Program-made: the position numbers and the translations under genes | Source of the DNA: Streptomyces himalayensis subsp. himalayensis | GTDB lineage: Bacteria > Actinomycetota > Actinomycetes > Streptomycetales > Streptomycetaceae | Length of the DNA stretch: 33,626 nucleotides | Direction of reading: 5' to 3' | NCBI RefSeq assembly: GCF_013778455.1 | Contig: NZ_JACEHE010000056.1 | Coordinates: 1 to 33,626, forward strand | Notes under the pieces: model-generated | The model's input: the letters and a program-made list of their open reading frames with translations, nothing else | Databases searched by the model: none | What the model was told of the DNA's origin: nothing | In this document: piece by piece, positions 8,205 to 16,481 of the stretch | How positions within the stretch are numbered: the stretch's first letter is position 1 | Layout of the letters: each line of letters opens with the position of its first letter

Positions 8205-9089
8205 ATGGACATTCGGCAGCTGGAGTACTTCCTTGCGATTGTTGATCGTGGGGGGTTCAACCGTGCGGCCTCGGCTCTGTACGTGTCGCAGCCGTCGCTG
8301 TCGCAGGCCGTGCGGGCACTGGAGCGTGATCTCGGCTCCGAGCTGTTCCATCGCATCGGGCGTAGGGCAGTCCTGACGGAGGCCGGAAGGGCCCTGATCG
8401 AGCCTGCCCGGGAGGCCGTGCGGAGTCTGGAGACGGCGCGGGCGAGTGTCGCGGCGGTGCATGAGCTGCGTGAGGGGCGGCTGGATGTGGCATCCATGCC
8501 GTCGCAGGCGGTGGAGCCGCTGACGACCTTGGTGAGTGCCTTCAGCCACCGGTATCCCGGCGTCTCTGTGGCCATCAAAGCGGCGTTCACCTCGCGTGAT
8601 GTGATCGACATGGTGCGCACGGGTGCCGTGGAGTTGGGGCTTTTGGCGTCCGCCGGCCCCGTCTCCGACAAGGAGGTCGCCTCACATGCGCTGGGGCGGC
8701 AGCGTTTTGTGCTGATGGTGCCGGCCGACGGCCCCTTCGCTGATCGGACGGCGGTGGAGTGCCGGGAGCTTGCGGGACAGCGGCTGATCGTCGGGCAGCC
8801 GGGTACCGGGATGCGCGCCTACGTCGACGCGCTGCGGGAACAGGGCATCGAGTTCACCGTCGCCGCCGAGACCGAGCACCGCGTGTCGCTCATGCCCCTG
8901 GTACTGGCCGGGGTCGGGCTCGCGGTGGTCACGGATTCCTGGCGGGACGTCGCCCGGCGACTGGGCGCCCGCGTCCTGGACATCGAGCCGAAGGCCACCT
9001 TGGACATCGCCCTCGTCAGCCGCCGCGGCAGCCTGTCCCCCGCAGCCGCCGCGTTCGTCACGGCCGCCACCTCGGCCGCCGACAGCTGA
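8205..9089 (+). CDS. LysR-family transcriptional regulator
   Basis: A 294-residue regulator with an N-terminal winged HTH (residues 1-60, including FNRAASALYVSQPSLSQAVR) and a LysR substrate-binding domain (about 90-290). The ATG follows GAGGGGCAGAGGG at normal spacing. Directly downstream, 10 bp after the stop, is a CTTATAAG palindrome and then a broken ttuC-type dehydrogenase gene in the same direction. A truncated close paralogue occurs at 12.6-12.9 kb in front of an intact copy of the same dehydrogenase gene. This intact regulator may therefore control the remote operon at 9.5-12.6 kb in trans. The inducer is unknown; an organic acid related to tartrate or malate is a guess from the target gene. 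Confidence 0.92.
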   Translation: MDIRQLEYFLAIVDRGGFNRAASALYVSQPSLSQAVRALERDLGSELFHRIGRRAVLTEAGRALIEPAREAVRSLETARASVAAVHELREGRLDVASMPSQAVEPLTTLVSAFSHRYPGVSVAIKAAFTSRDVIDMVRTGAVELGLLASAGPVSDKEVASHALGRQRFVLMVPADGPFADRTAVECRELAGQRLIVGQPGTGMRAYVDALREQGIEFTVAAETEHRVSLMPLVLAGVGLAVVTDSWRDVARRLGARVLDIEPKATLDIALVSRRGSLSPAAAAFVTAATSAADS

Positions 9090-9094
9090 TAGGC

Positions 9095-9509
9095 ATGGCT
9101 TATAAGGGATCCGGACCGCGTCTTGGACGCCTCACGGACCGCCTTGCTGTAATCGAGATCCCCGGCGACGGCATCGGCGCCGGGGTACTGCCCCCAGCAC
9201 AGCAGGTCCTCGATGTTCTGGCCGCCGCCACGGCTTCTGCCTGTCCTACACGTCGTACGACGACTGGTCGTGCGAGCGGTACCTGCGGGAGGGCACCATG
9301 ATGCCCGCCGACGGGATCGACCAGCTGCGCGACAAGGACGCGATCCTGCTGGGCGCGGCGGGATACCCGGGGGTGCCCGACCATGTCTCGCTGTGGGGCT
9401 GCTGATCCCGATCCGGCGCAGCTTCCGCCAGTACGTCAACCTCCGGCCCTTCCGCGTCTTCGAAGGCATCGACAGTCCGGTGCACGGCGCGCGGCCGGGC
9501 GAGGTCGAT
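9095..9509 (+). pseudogene. Truncated ttuC-type dehydrogenase (copy 1)
   Basis: The N-terminal third of a tartrate/isopropylmalate-type dehydrogenase, matching the intact copy at 11502-12563 (IPGDGIGAGVLPPAQQVLD, then SYTSYDDWSCERY, GYPGVPDHVSLWG, LLIPIRRSFRQYVNLRP). Two frame breaks are visible, near 9230 and at 9400 (LWG then stop). Homology ends at about 9509 (GEVD), where the sequence joins tail-to-tail with the 3'-truncated AstE-like gene of the opposite strand. It follows the intact LysR gene, as in copy 2. Confidence 0.85.
9099..9106. promoter_or_regulatory. CTTATAAG palindrome before ttuC copy 1
   Basis: An 8-bp perfect palindrome inside GGCTTATAAGGG between lysR and ttuC copy 1. The same core occurs before ttuC copy 2 at 12633-12640. 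Conservation at both loci suggests a LysR binding site; a T-N11-A test cannot be done from one sequence. Confidence 0.45.
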
Positions 9510-10178
9510 TTTTCGTGGGCGGAGGGCCGTGGGCTCGTCCCGCTGGCCGAGTGAGCCCACCTCGACGAGGACCGCCGAGATGCCCCGGCGGGCGGCGGCC
9601 GCGTGGCTGTTGCCGCCCTCGGCCGTCAGCCCGCGGATGACGTCCTCGATACCGAAGGAGCCTGCCAGTTCGGCCGTGGCCTTGTCGAGGTCCGGGTCAC
9701 CGGTGAGGCGGTAGCCGACGAAGTCCCGCAGGACCTGGTCGATGCCGCCGCAGTGCAGGTCGATGTAGACGTCGGCGCCGTCGACGAGGTGGGCGAAGAG
9801 CCAGGCGGCCATTCGCTCGGTCGGGCCGCCGTCCGGGTCGCCGGGGAAGACGCGGTTGATGTTCACGCCGTCGACCGGGGAGACGTTGAGCCGGCCCTGG
9901 TACACGGCGTTGGGGTTGGCGACCGGGCAGATGATGACCTGCCCGTGCACCTCGCGGGGGTCCAGCCTGTCCGCCAGTCGTACGACGGCGTCGATAGGCG
10001 TGAACTCGCCGCCGTGCACCCCCGCGGTGATGACGACCCGGGGGCCGGGGCGGGAGCCGTTGACCAGGGTCAGCGGAATGTCCGCGGTGAGGGTGCCGAG
10101 GTCCGCCCGGACACTGCCGCGCGCCTTGGTACCGGGTTCGGCGTGCAGGGAGCCGACGGAGAGGGTGGTGTCGCTCAT
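9510..10178 (-). pseudogene. AstE/AspA-like M14 zinc hydrolase, 3' truncated
   Basis: About 220 residues of a succinylglutamate desuccinylase/aspartoacylase-family amidohydrolase. Zinc ligands are visible in GVHGGEF (His, Glu) and YIDLHCGG (His); the arginine-containing block GRLNVSPVDGVNINRVFPG is also typical. The likely start is ATG 10178, with GGAGG 7 bases upstream; a second ATG at 10184 is too close to that site. It is coupled to the SolA-like gene upstream. After AVLVEVGSLG, near 9520, homology ends and the frame runs on into antisense ttuC sequence, so the last third of the enzyme is gone. Probable role before truncation: releasing a free amino acid from an N-acyl derivative. Confidence 0.75.
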
Positions 10179-10180
10179 GG

Positions 10181-11311
10181 TCATGCCTCCGTACGGCCGA
10201 GGGTGGAGATGAAGTCGATGGGCTGGGGCGAGGAGCCGTCCAGCGCGAGGTCCGCGGCGATGTCGCCGAAGGCGGGCGAGAGCTTGAATCCGTGGCCGGA
10301 GAACCCGGCGAGCAGGACGACGTTCTCGGCGACCGGGCAGCGGGCCGACCAGCGGACGGCTGCTCTCGGTGTAGCCCTCCATGTAGACGGACAGCCGGGT
10401 CGGGTCGGGGTTGAGGTCCGGCAGGTAGCGGCCGATCAGGTCGGCATAGATCTGCAGCTCCTCCGGCTGCACCGTCCGGTCCAGCTGGTGCGGGTCACCG
10501 GCGGGCCGGTTCAGGGCCTGGGAGAGGCCGAGCTTGACGGAGACGCCGTCCGGGGAGGGCAGGCCGTAGCAGTGGATGGGTGCCGTGCGAATGAACGCGG
10601 GACGCTCCTCGCCGAACCAGGCGTCGGTGGTGGGCATGAACCAGGCGCTGACCACGCGGAGGATCTCCACCTCCCACGGCAGGCCGGGCAGCAGGTCGTT
10701 GACGTAGGGGCCGACAGTGACGACGACCGCGTCGAAGCGCTCGCTGCCGGCATCGGTGCGGATCTCCACGCCGTTCGCGACGGGGACGATCTCGCGGACC
10801 GTGGTGTAGCGGTGGATCACGGCACCCAGCTCCTCCGCGCGTCGGGCGGCGGTCTGGACGGTCAGCTCCGGCCGGATGAAGCCCGCCCGGCGGTCGAGCA
10901 CTGCCGCGTCGCCGTCCCCGAGCCGGTACTGCGGGAAGCGCTTGGCCAGCACCTCGGCGTCCAGGACCTCGTGGTCGAGGCCGTGCTCGGCGATGGACTC
11001 AAGGACGGTGGCCATCTGCTGCTGCTCGGTCGGCCCCATCAGCAGGCACCCGGTCAGCCGGCGCAGCTCACGGCCGGTCTCCTGCTGCAGCTGCCCCCAC
11101 AGGACGTCGGCGTGCTTCAGGAGCGGGACGTACCGCGAGTCCTCGAAGTGCGCACTGCGGAAGATCCGGGTCTCACCACCGGCGGCACTGCGGTCGTGGC
11201 CGGGTGCGTACCGGTCGTACCCGACGACCTCGGCGCCTCGGGCCGCCAGGCGGCCTGACTGCCCATCGTTCCCACGCCGACGACGGCGACGTGCTTCCTA
11301 GCAGCTGACAC
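10181..11311 (-). pseudogene. SolA/sarcosine-oxidase-like FAD amine oxidase, frameshifted
   Basis: A FAD-dependent N-methyl-amino-acid oxidase of the MSOX/MTOX/SolA type. It starts at GTG 11311 (AAAGGAAAG upstream) with a Rossmann motif HVAVVGVGTMGSQAAW and ends FSGHGFKLSPAFG...ISTLGR. Two frame breaks are present: near 11257 (after AAW, consistent with loss of one 7-bp TGGCGGC unit) and near 10340 (after GPLPG, before ENVVLLAGF). The total length is still a multiple of three (377 codons). The segment normally holding the Cys for covalent FAD (C-M-Y-T in MSOX) reads YMEGYTE here, without Cys. The stop overlaps the AstE-like start region. It is the second gene of the ttuC operon; whether the shifts are real or base-call errors cannot be decided here. 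Confidence 0.75.
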
Positions 11312-11501
11312 AGGACTTTCCTTTCGTATCGCCGAGGCGCATGCTGGGCGCCCGACGTGAGGCTGATCGATTCGAGGCGGTTTGGACGGGAGCCGGGCCC
11401 TGAGCGGCCCACGGCTCACAACCGCCCGTTGTCTCGGAGTTCCGGCTCGGGATCCCGGTACGGCGGTGTACTCGGCTACGGGTTCCGAAGGGCCGGGACG
11501 G

Positions 11502-12563
11502 TCAGAGAAGTTCCAGCAGCTTCTCGGTGAACTCGTCGGTCGTCGCCGTGCCGCCCAGGTCGCGGGTTCGCACATCCGACTTGGCCAGGACGGCGGTGAT
11601 GGCGTTGTCGATGTCCCGGGCGGCCTCGGGGTGGCCGAGGTGGTCCAGCATCATGGCCGCAGACCAGATCGCGCCCAGCGGGTTGGCGATGCCCTGGCCC
11701 GCGATGTCTGGCGCGGAGCCGTGCACCGGCTCGAACATCGAGGGGAACTCGCGCTCGGGGTTGAGGTTGGCCGCCGGGGCGATGCCGATGGATCCGGCGA
11801 CCGCGGCCGCGAGGTCGCTGAGGATGTCGCCGAAGAGGTTGGAGGCGACGACCACGTCGAAGCGGGCGGGGTCGAGGACGAACTTCGCGGCCAGCGCGTC
11901 GATGTGCTCCTGGTCCCAGGTGACACCGGGGTGCGCGGCGGCCCGCTCGGCGATCAGCTCGTCCCAGAACGGCATGGTGTGGATGATGCCGTTGGACTTG
12001 GTGGCGGAGGTGAGCTTCCCTCGGCGGCGGGCGGCGAGCGAGAACGCGTAGTCGGCGATCCGAGTGACCCCGGCCCGGGTGAACACTGCTTCCTGGACGG
12101 CCAGTTCCTCGCGCGTGCCCTGGTTCAGCCGTCCGCCGATCTCGCTGTACTCACCCTCGACGTTCTCCCGCACGACGACGAGATCGACCTCGCCCGCGGC
12201 GGCGCTGCGCAGCGGGCTGCCCACGCCATCGAAGACCCGGATCGGCCGCAGGTTGACGTACTGGCGGAAGGCGCGGCGGATGGGGATCAGCAACCCCCAC
12301 AGCGAGACGTGGTCCGGCACGCCCGGGTAGCCGACGGCGCCCAGTAGGATCGCGTCCAACTCGCGCAGCCGGTCCAGGCCGTCCTCGGGCATCATCGAGC
12401 CCTCGCGCACATAGCGCTCGCAGGACCAGTCGTAGGAGGTGTAGGAGAAGCCGATTCCGTGGTGGCGGCCGACGGCGTCCAGGACTCGCTGGGCGGGCGG
12501 CAGGACCTCGGTCCCGATGCCGTCACCGGGGATGAGGGCGATGCGGTGGTTCTGGATCGTCAT
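11502..12563 (-). CDS. Tartrate/isopropylmalate-type NAD-dependent dehydrogenase (copy 2)
   Basis: A complete 353-residue beta-decarboxylating dehydrogenase of the TtuC (tartrate dehydrogenase/decarboxylase) branch, oxidising a 2-hydroxy acid with NAD. Recognised blocks: ALIPGDGIG at the N terminus, RENVEGEYSEIGGR, the catalytic-region NLFGDILSDLAA and SMFEPVHGSAPDIAG, the NAD-binding segment. Length is normal for TtuC. ATG 12563 overlaps the stop of the truncated LysR frame (ATGA). It leads a minus-strand operon with the SolA-like oxidase and AstE-like hydrolase, hinting at degradation of an N-substituted amino acid to a hydroxy- or oxo-acid. True substrate (tartrate, malate or isopropylmalate-like) cannot be fixed from sequence. 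Confidence 0.88.
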   Translation of the reverse strand: MTIQNHRIALIPGDGIGTEVLPPAQRVLDAVGRHHGIGFSYTSYDWSCERYVREGSMMPEDGLDRLRELDAILLGAVGYPGVPDHVSLWGLLIPIRRAFRQYVNLRPIRVFDGVGSPLRSAAAGEVDLVVVRENVEGEYSEIGGRLNQGTREELAVQEAVFTRAGVTRIADYAFSLAARRRGKLTSATKSNGIIHTMPFWDELIAERAAAHPGVTWDQEHIDALAAKFVLDPARFDVVVASNLFGDILSDLAAAVAGSIGIAPAANLNPEREFPSMFEPVHGSAPDIAGQGIANPLGAIWSAAMMLDHLGHPEAARDIDNAITAVLAKSDVRTRDLGGTATTDEFTEKLLELL

Positions 12564-12618
12564 ACGGTCGATTGCAGCAGCGGGCCGGGCAGCACGTCCA
12601 AGACACAATCCCGATGTG

Positions 12619-12642
12619 CCTTATAGGGCAGCCTTATAAGGC
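12619..12642. promoter_or_regulatory. Twin CCTTATA elements before ttuC copy 2
   Basis: CCTTATAGGG (12619-12628) and the 12-bp palindrome GCCTTATAAGGC (12631-12642) lie 56-80 bp upstream of the ttuC start. The core CTTATAAG is also found before ttuC copy 1. This is a candidate operator for the LysR regulator. Confidence 0.45.
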
Positions 12643-12833
12643 GGCCTGATCGCGGTTCCGTCAGCGCTCCGTCCAGGAAGGCCATCGCCGCCGGGGACAG
12701 CGGGCCGCGGCGGCTGATCAGCGCGATGCGCGGCTCGGCGATCGGTTCCAGATCGAGCACCAGGGCGCCCGCCCGCTCCGCCGTCCGCCGACAGGAGTCG
12801 GGTCACTACCGCCAGCCCCACCCCCTCCAGCAA

Positions 12834-12889
12834 CATCGGCAGCACCGACGCCCGAGTTCCCCATCGGCAGCACCGACACCCGATGTTCC
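12834..12889. repeat. Imperfect 28-bp tandem duplication in the LysR remnant
   Basis: Two adjacent copies of about 28 bp, 12834-12860 and 12862-12889, share CATCGGCAGCACCGAC and differ at two or three positions. They encode the same VSVLPM segment of LysR twice, so this is a slippage event that inactivated the gene. Confidence 0.7.
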
Positions 12890-12943
12890 GTCTCGGCCGC
12901 GACGGTGCCACCAGGTCAGCAACCTGCGAGCCAGGCGAGCTCA

Positions 12944-13185
12944 AGAAAACGGCCGAAAGCGCCACCTGGTCGTCGACACCCGCGGCCTGCCCCTCATGGT
13001 CATGGTCACCCCCGCCGACCTGCACGACGCCGCAGCCGCCAAAGAGGTCTTGTTCCGCCTCCGCCTGATGCACCCGGAGATCACCATCGTCTGGGCCGAC
13101 TCCGCTTACGCCGGAAAGCTCGTTGACTGGGCGAAAAAGCACCTCAACCTCACGATCAAGCCCGTCAGCCGCCCCAAGGACGCCT
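12944..13185 (+). pseudogene. IS5/IS427-type transposase fragment
   Basis: About 80 residues of the catalytic core of an IS5-family transposase (NGRKRHLVVDTRGLPL, then VWADSAYAGKLVDWAKKHL), containing two of the DDE acidic positions. Both ends are missing. It lies between the LysR fragment and the 3' end of the recombinase remnant, so it marks the recombination that joined them. Confidence 0.85.
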
Positions 13186-13189
13186 GTCT

Positions 13190-14690
13190 GTTGCCCGGCT
13201 GTCTCGGCGGTCTCGGTCCATATGCGGCGGCTGTACCAGCCAGGCGGACGTGTCCGGCGTTCGCGGAGTTCGGCGAGCTCTCGCTCATCGGCGTGGGCGA
13301 TGAGCCGGTGGGGCCAGCAGCTCTCCCGGCGGGTGGTGATCCATCCGCGGTTGATCCAGGCGTAGAGGGTGGAGGTGGTCAAGTCCAGCTCGGCGGCCAG
13401 GTGCTTGAGCCACCACTCGTCCGGGCCGGGCTCCTCGCCGGGTGGTGCGGGGCGGTGCCGGTGGACACGGCCTGCGGGGCAGGCAAGGCGGCGCATGAGG
13501 TCGCGGACGGTGGCCGTGGAGATCCGCTTGCCGCCCTTCGCGGGCCGGAAGCCCTCGACTTCCAGGCGGTCGGCGATCCCGGTGGCTCCTATGCCCTGGC
13601 CTGCGAGTTCGCGGATCCGATCGGTCAGTTGCGGGTAGTAGCTGAGCTGTTCCAGCCGCTGGACCGGGCGGACCACCTCTCCCGCCGTAGAGGTCCCGCC
13701 GGCCCAGACGATCGTGACCTTCACCCGCTCGCTGGTGCCGAGCACGGTGACGACGACCTTATCGACGACCGCGCGGATGATCTCCTTGCGGTCAGTTGTC
13801 GTGGTGCTGTGCGCACGCCACAAACCCTCGATGTCTCCGGCCAGAGCCGTGATGGTCTGCCGCTCGGCCGCAGTGAGGATGTGTGGACTGCTGCGGGTGA
13901 AGCGGTCGTAGTCCTCGCGGAGCCGCTGCTGAGCGGCGAGTGCGTCCTCCCACTCCTTCTCCAACTGGCGCACGACCAGGCGGTTCTCCGGTTCGGCGAG
14001 GTGGTGGCTTCGGCGGGCCCGGTCGGCGTCCTGCGCGGCGCGTTCCAGCCGTTGCGACCACAGTCGTTCCAGCTCGGCCCGCTCGGCCAGGACCTGGTCG
14101 GCCGCACGCAGGGACACCTCGACGGCAGCGGGCGTCAGTGCCGCGAGGACCTGCTGCTCGACGAAAGCGTCCACGCAGGCGGAGTTGAGCAGCTGGCAGC
14201 TCTTCTGCGCGCCGTAGTTGGTCACGTCCCGGGCGCACACGTACTCGGGCAGGGCCTTGCTGTGCTGGGTGTGGTAGCGCACGCTCATGCGCCGGTTGCA
14301 GCGTCCGCAGTGCACCAGCCCGGCCGTGAGCGCGGGGCCGCCTCGCACCGCGCCCATGGCTTCGGCGCGGGCGCGGCTGGCCGCCAGTCTCGCCTCGTTC
14401 GCCTCGAACTGGGCGACGGTGATGTAGGCGGGCAGGACATTCGGGATCATCACATGCCATCCGTCCCGGCAGCGGACGACCCGTCCGGTGCTGGGGCGGG
14501 CCGGGTCCTGGCGGCGCGGGTCGACCCGGCGCCGCCCGTAGGCATAGATGCCGGCATAGGCGGGATTGTGCAGCAGGTTCTGCAGCGTCATCCGGTTCGG
14601 CCTTCGCCATTCCAGGGTGCCCTTGTCCGGCCCCTCCCGCAGCCGGATGCCCAACTGTCTGCTCGCTGCTTTGACTATCCATAAGCGCAG
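13190..14690 (-). pseudogene. Large serine recombinase lacking its catalytic domain
   Basis: About 490 residues of a large serine integrase: the recombinase domain (LHNPAYAGIYAYGRRRV), a zinc ribbon (CGRCNRRMSVRYH, with YVCARD further on) and a coiled-coil-like segment (QRLERAAQDADRARR). A C-terminal region has an HTH-like AAELDLTTSTLYAWINRGW. The N-terminal resolvase domain with the nucleophilic serine is absent: homology begins at about 14690, next to the truncated FAD oxidase gene. At the C-terminal side, the open frame runs on into antisense IS5 and LysR sequence, giving an artificial 677-codon frame. It is therefore inactive, and a sign of past integration of a phage or conjugative element. 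Confidence 0.85.
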
Positions 14691-14756
14691 TGTGCTTGGA
14701 CGATGACGCAGCCTTGCGTGGATGATGCACGCACGCCGCCACGCGAGGGACTAACG

Positions 14757-15266
14757 ATGACGAAGCTGCCGACGTTGATCAGCCGCTTGCGGAACCAGGG
14801 CATGGCCTTGTCGGTGTAGGCGTCGGTGGCCGCCATGACCTGCTTGGCGCGGATGGGGCCGTGCAGGGTCTCGACGAGGAAACCGCCCTCGGGGATGCGG
14901 TGCAGCGCGGTGGCGGCGTTGCGTTCGTGGATCTGAGCCCCGGCGCGTTCGGCGGCCTCGGCCAGGCCATGGACGTATTTGCCGACGTGAAGGTGCGCGC
15001 TGAGCGGGTCGAGCAGGGCTCCGTGGTAGTAGTCGGAGCCCAGCTCGGCACGCAGATCGTTCTTGCTCAGCAGCCGGTGTCGTGGCCGAAGCTGTCGGCC
15101 AGGTCGCGCTGACGACGTGGGAGCCCTTGCGTGCCGCGTGGTAGGCGGTGGACAGGCCGGTGAGGCCGCCGCCGATGACCACCAGGTCCGCCTGCTCGGG
15201 CAGGGGCTTGCCGGTCCGGTCGGGGAAGGCAGGGGCTGTGTCGAGCCAGTAGGGGATCTGCTTCAT
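14757..15266 (-). pseudogene. FAD-dependent amine oxidase, N-terminal fragment
   Basis: The start of a DadA/PuuB-type FAD oxidoreductase. ATG 15266 gives MKQIPYWLDTAP and the dinucleotide-binding motif ADLVVIGGGLTGLSTAYHAARKG. Near 15110 the sequence jumps to a later part of the family (RDLADSFGHDTG, LLSKNDLRAELGSDYYHG) in other frames, so an internal deletion and a frame change are both present. The fragment ends after KRLINVGSFVIV at about 14757, abutting the recombinase remnant. It follows the HAD gene in the same direction, so it was probably the second gene of that operon and oxidised an amine such as a polyamine derivative. Confidence 0.75.
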
Positions 15267-15305
15267 GACGTACGTCCTCGGGTTTCATGACGTACGTCCT
15301 CGGGT
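15262..15305. repeat. Perfect 22-bp tandem duplication at a start codon
   Basis: Two identical 22-bp units (15262-15283 and 15284-15305), each containing the minus-strand GAGGACGTACGTCATGAA, i.e. the ribosome site and ATG of the FAD oxidase gene. The duplicate start is 22 bp away and so out of frame, giving a decoy initiation site. Confidence 0.85.
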
Positions 15306-15344
15306 CTTCCTGGTCGTCCAGAGGTGTTTCTCTGGGCCCCGGCC

Positions 15345-16028
15345 TCAGCAGCCGAGCAGGGCCGGCAGGCCGGACAGGTCGGGCAGCTCGTCGAAGGGCT
15401 GGTAGTCGGCGCTGCCGCGGGCGCCGATGGAGCCGTTGTGGCCGTAGCGGTTGATCCACACGCGGCGAGCGAGGCCGAGGTCGCGGGTGGGGATGAGGTC
15501 ATACTCCCAGCCCTGGGCGACGTGGATGACCTGGGCGGGGTCGATGTCCATGGTCTGGAAGGCGTACTCGAAGGTCTGCCGGGACGGCTTGTACGCCTTG
15601 GCCTGCTGGGCGGTGATGACATGGTCGAACTCGACGCCGATGTTGGCCAGGTTCTGGGCGATGAGGTCGTCGTCCGTGTTGGAGATGATGGCGATCTCGT
15701 ACCGGGACTTCAGCGCTTGCAGGGCGGCCGGGACCTCGGGGTGGGGGCCGAAGGTGGGCACGGCCGCGACCAGGGCCTCGCCGTCGGACTTCCGGTACTC
15801 CAGGCCGTGCAGACGCATGGCTATCTCCAGGCTGGAGGGCAGCACCTCCTTGAAGGGGCGGTAGGCCTCCAGGACGGCATGGAACCGCATGATGCGGAAG
15901 TCGTCGAGGAACTCGTCGACGTTCAGGCGGTCCAGGTCCAGCCTGTCGGCCAGGACCTTCAGGGTGGTGGGGCCGAGCTGGAAGTCGACCAGGGTGCCGT
16001 AGGCATCGAAGGTGACGATCTGACGCAT
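15345..16028 (-). CDS. Type II haloacid-dehalogenase-like HAD hydrolase
   Basis: A 227-residue cytoplasmic HAD protein of the L-2-haloacid dehalogenase branch. Motif I is FDAYGTLVDF, with Tyr where phosphatases have the second Asp; motif II is ISNTDDD; the lysine block is KAYKPSRQTF; motif III is HVAQGWEYDLIPTRDLG. ATG 16028 was chosen because the family starts directly before motif I; an in-frame extension upstream is longer than usual. The gene lies downstream of a promoter module (16152-16251) that is duplicated, inverted, in front of the kinase/PLP-enzyme gene. A broken HAD fragment also follows the second kinase gene near 31.3 kb. The substrate is unknown: dehalogenase fold does not prove dehalogenation. 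Confidence 0.88.
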   Translation of the reverse strand: MRQIVTFDAYGTLVDFQLGPTTLKVLADRLDLDRLNVDEFLDDFRIMRFHAVLEAYRPFKEVLPSSLEIAMRLHGLEYRKSDGEALVAAVPTFGPHPEVPAALQALKSRYEIAIISNTDDDLIAQNLANIGVEFDHVITAQQAKAYKPSRQTFEYAFQTMDIDPAQVIHVAQGWEYDLIPTRDLGLARRVWINRYGHNGSIGARGSADYQPFDELPDLSGLPALLGC

Positions 16029-16151
16029 GGTGTTCAACCTCTCTCCGGGCATATGAGACACTCCGTTCACCGAGAGTCACGATCTCGGCGAGTGCGGCCA
16101 AGTCCGCCGCTTCGGGGTCCAGGAGGCTGCCGCGGCATTGGCGGCGACCTG

Positions 16152-16251
16152 GATGCGTCAGTGAAGCACCGTGGAGAATCCGGCAACAAGGGACGTGAGG
16201 CCGCGAGATCGACCGCGTATTTTGTGCCTGTGCACAATTTCCTGTCAGGGA
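16152..16251. repeat. Inverted promoter module, left copy
   Basis: A 100-bp sequence 94% identical (5 substitutions, 1 indel) to the reverse complement of 17783-17881. On the minus strand it reads -35 CTGACA (16243-16248), 18-bp spacer, -10 CAAAAT (16219-16224), with palindrome TTGTGC-N4-GCACAA at 16222-16237, then about 65 bp of conserved leader. It points to the HAD gene at 16028. Confidence 0.8.
16222..16237. promoter_or_regulatory. TTGTGC-N4-GCACAA operator, left
   Basis: A 6-4-6 perfect palindrome in the core promoter of the HAD gene; the identical element is at 17796-17811. It is probably bound by the PucR regulator encoded between them, or by a lost GntR-type regulator. Confidence 0.6.
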
Positions 16252-16481
16252 CCTGGTGCAGTTCTTGCCCGAACCGAACGAGTCTCTGAGAGGCACCGCG
16301 AGCGGCTCCGGCGCGAACTGCGGCCGCTTCGCGCTGCTGCCCGGCGGCGTGACCGGGCTGTCGGCCGCCAAGGCTGCCGTCCCCATGAAGGGCATGTGGC
16401 CTCTGACCGCCACGCTTTGGCTCCAGCTCTCTCGGTCGCGGCCCCCGGCCGGTTGCCACAACCCGTCCAGCGATCGGTGGA
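16252..16481. other. Intergenic, nothing recognised
   Basis: 230 bp between the left promoter module and the 3' end of the pucR-type gene. No gene, hairpin or repeat that I can support. Confidence 0.5.

Larger units (their letters stand above)
12560..12906 (-). pseudogene. LysR regulator, C-terminal fragment
   Basis: The last part of a LysR effector domain, close to the intact regulator at 8205-9089: TVAAETEHRVSVLPM, EGVGLAVVT, then EPRIALISRRGPLSPAAMAF. It is interrupted by a tandem duplication of about 28 bp (12834-12860 and 12862-12889) that breaks the frame, and by a further frame change near 12790. Homology stops at about 12906, where IS5-type sequence begins, so HTH and most of the protein are missing. 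The final frame runs over the CTTATAAG element and ends in the ATGA overlap with ttuC. Confidence 0.75.

Noticed and set aside
9603..11258. Plus-strand open frame of 551 codons
   Set aside because: Antisense to the SolA-like and AstE-like genes; no recognisable motifs.
12726..14684. Plus-strand open frame of 652 codons
   Set aside because: Only about 80 residues (12944-13185) are real transposase; the rest is antisense to the recombinase remnant.
16140..16260. Plus-strand coding of a conserved peptide through both promoter modules
   Set aside because: Three of five differences are silent in that direction (VKHRGESGNKGREAA), but there is no start, no continuing frame and only two copies; promoter signals on the other strand explain the block better.
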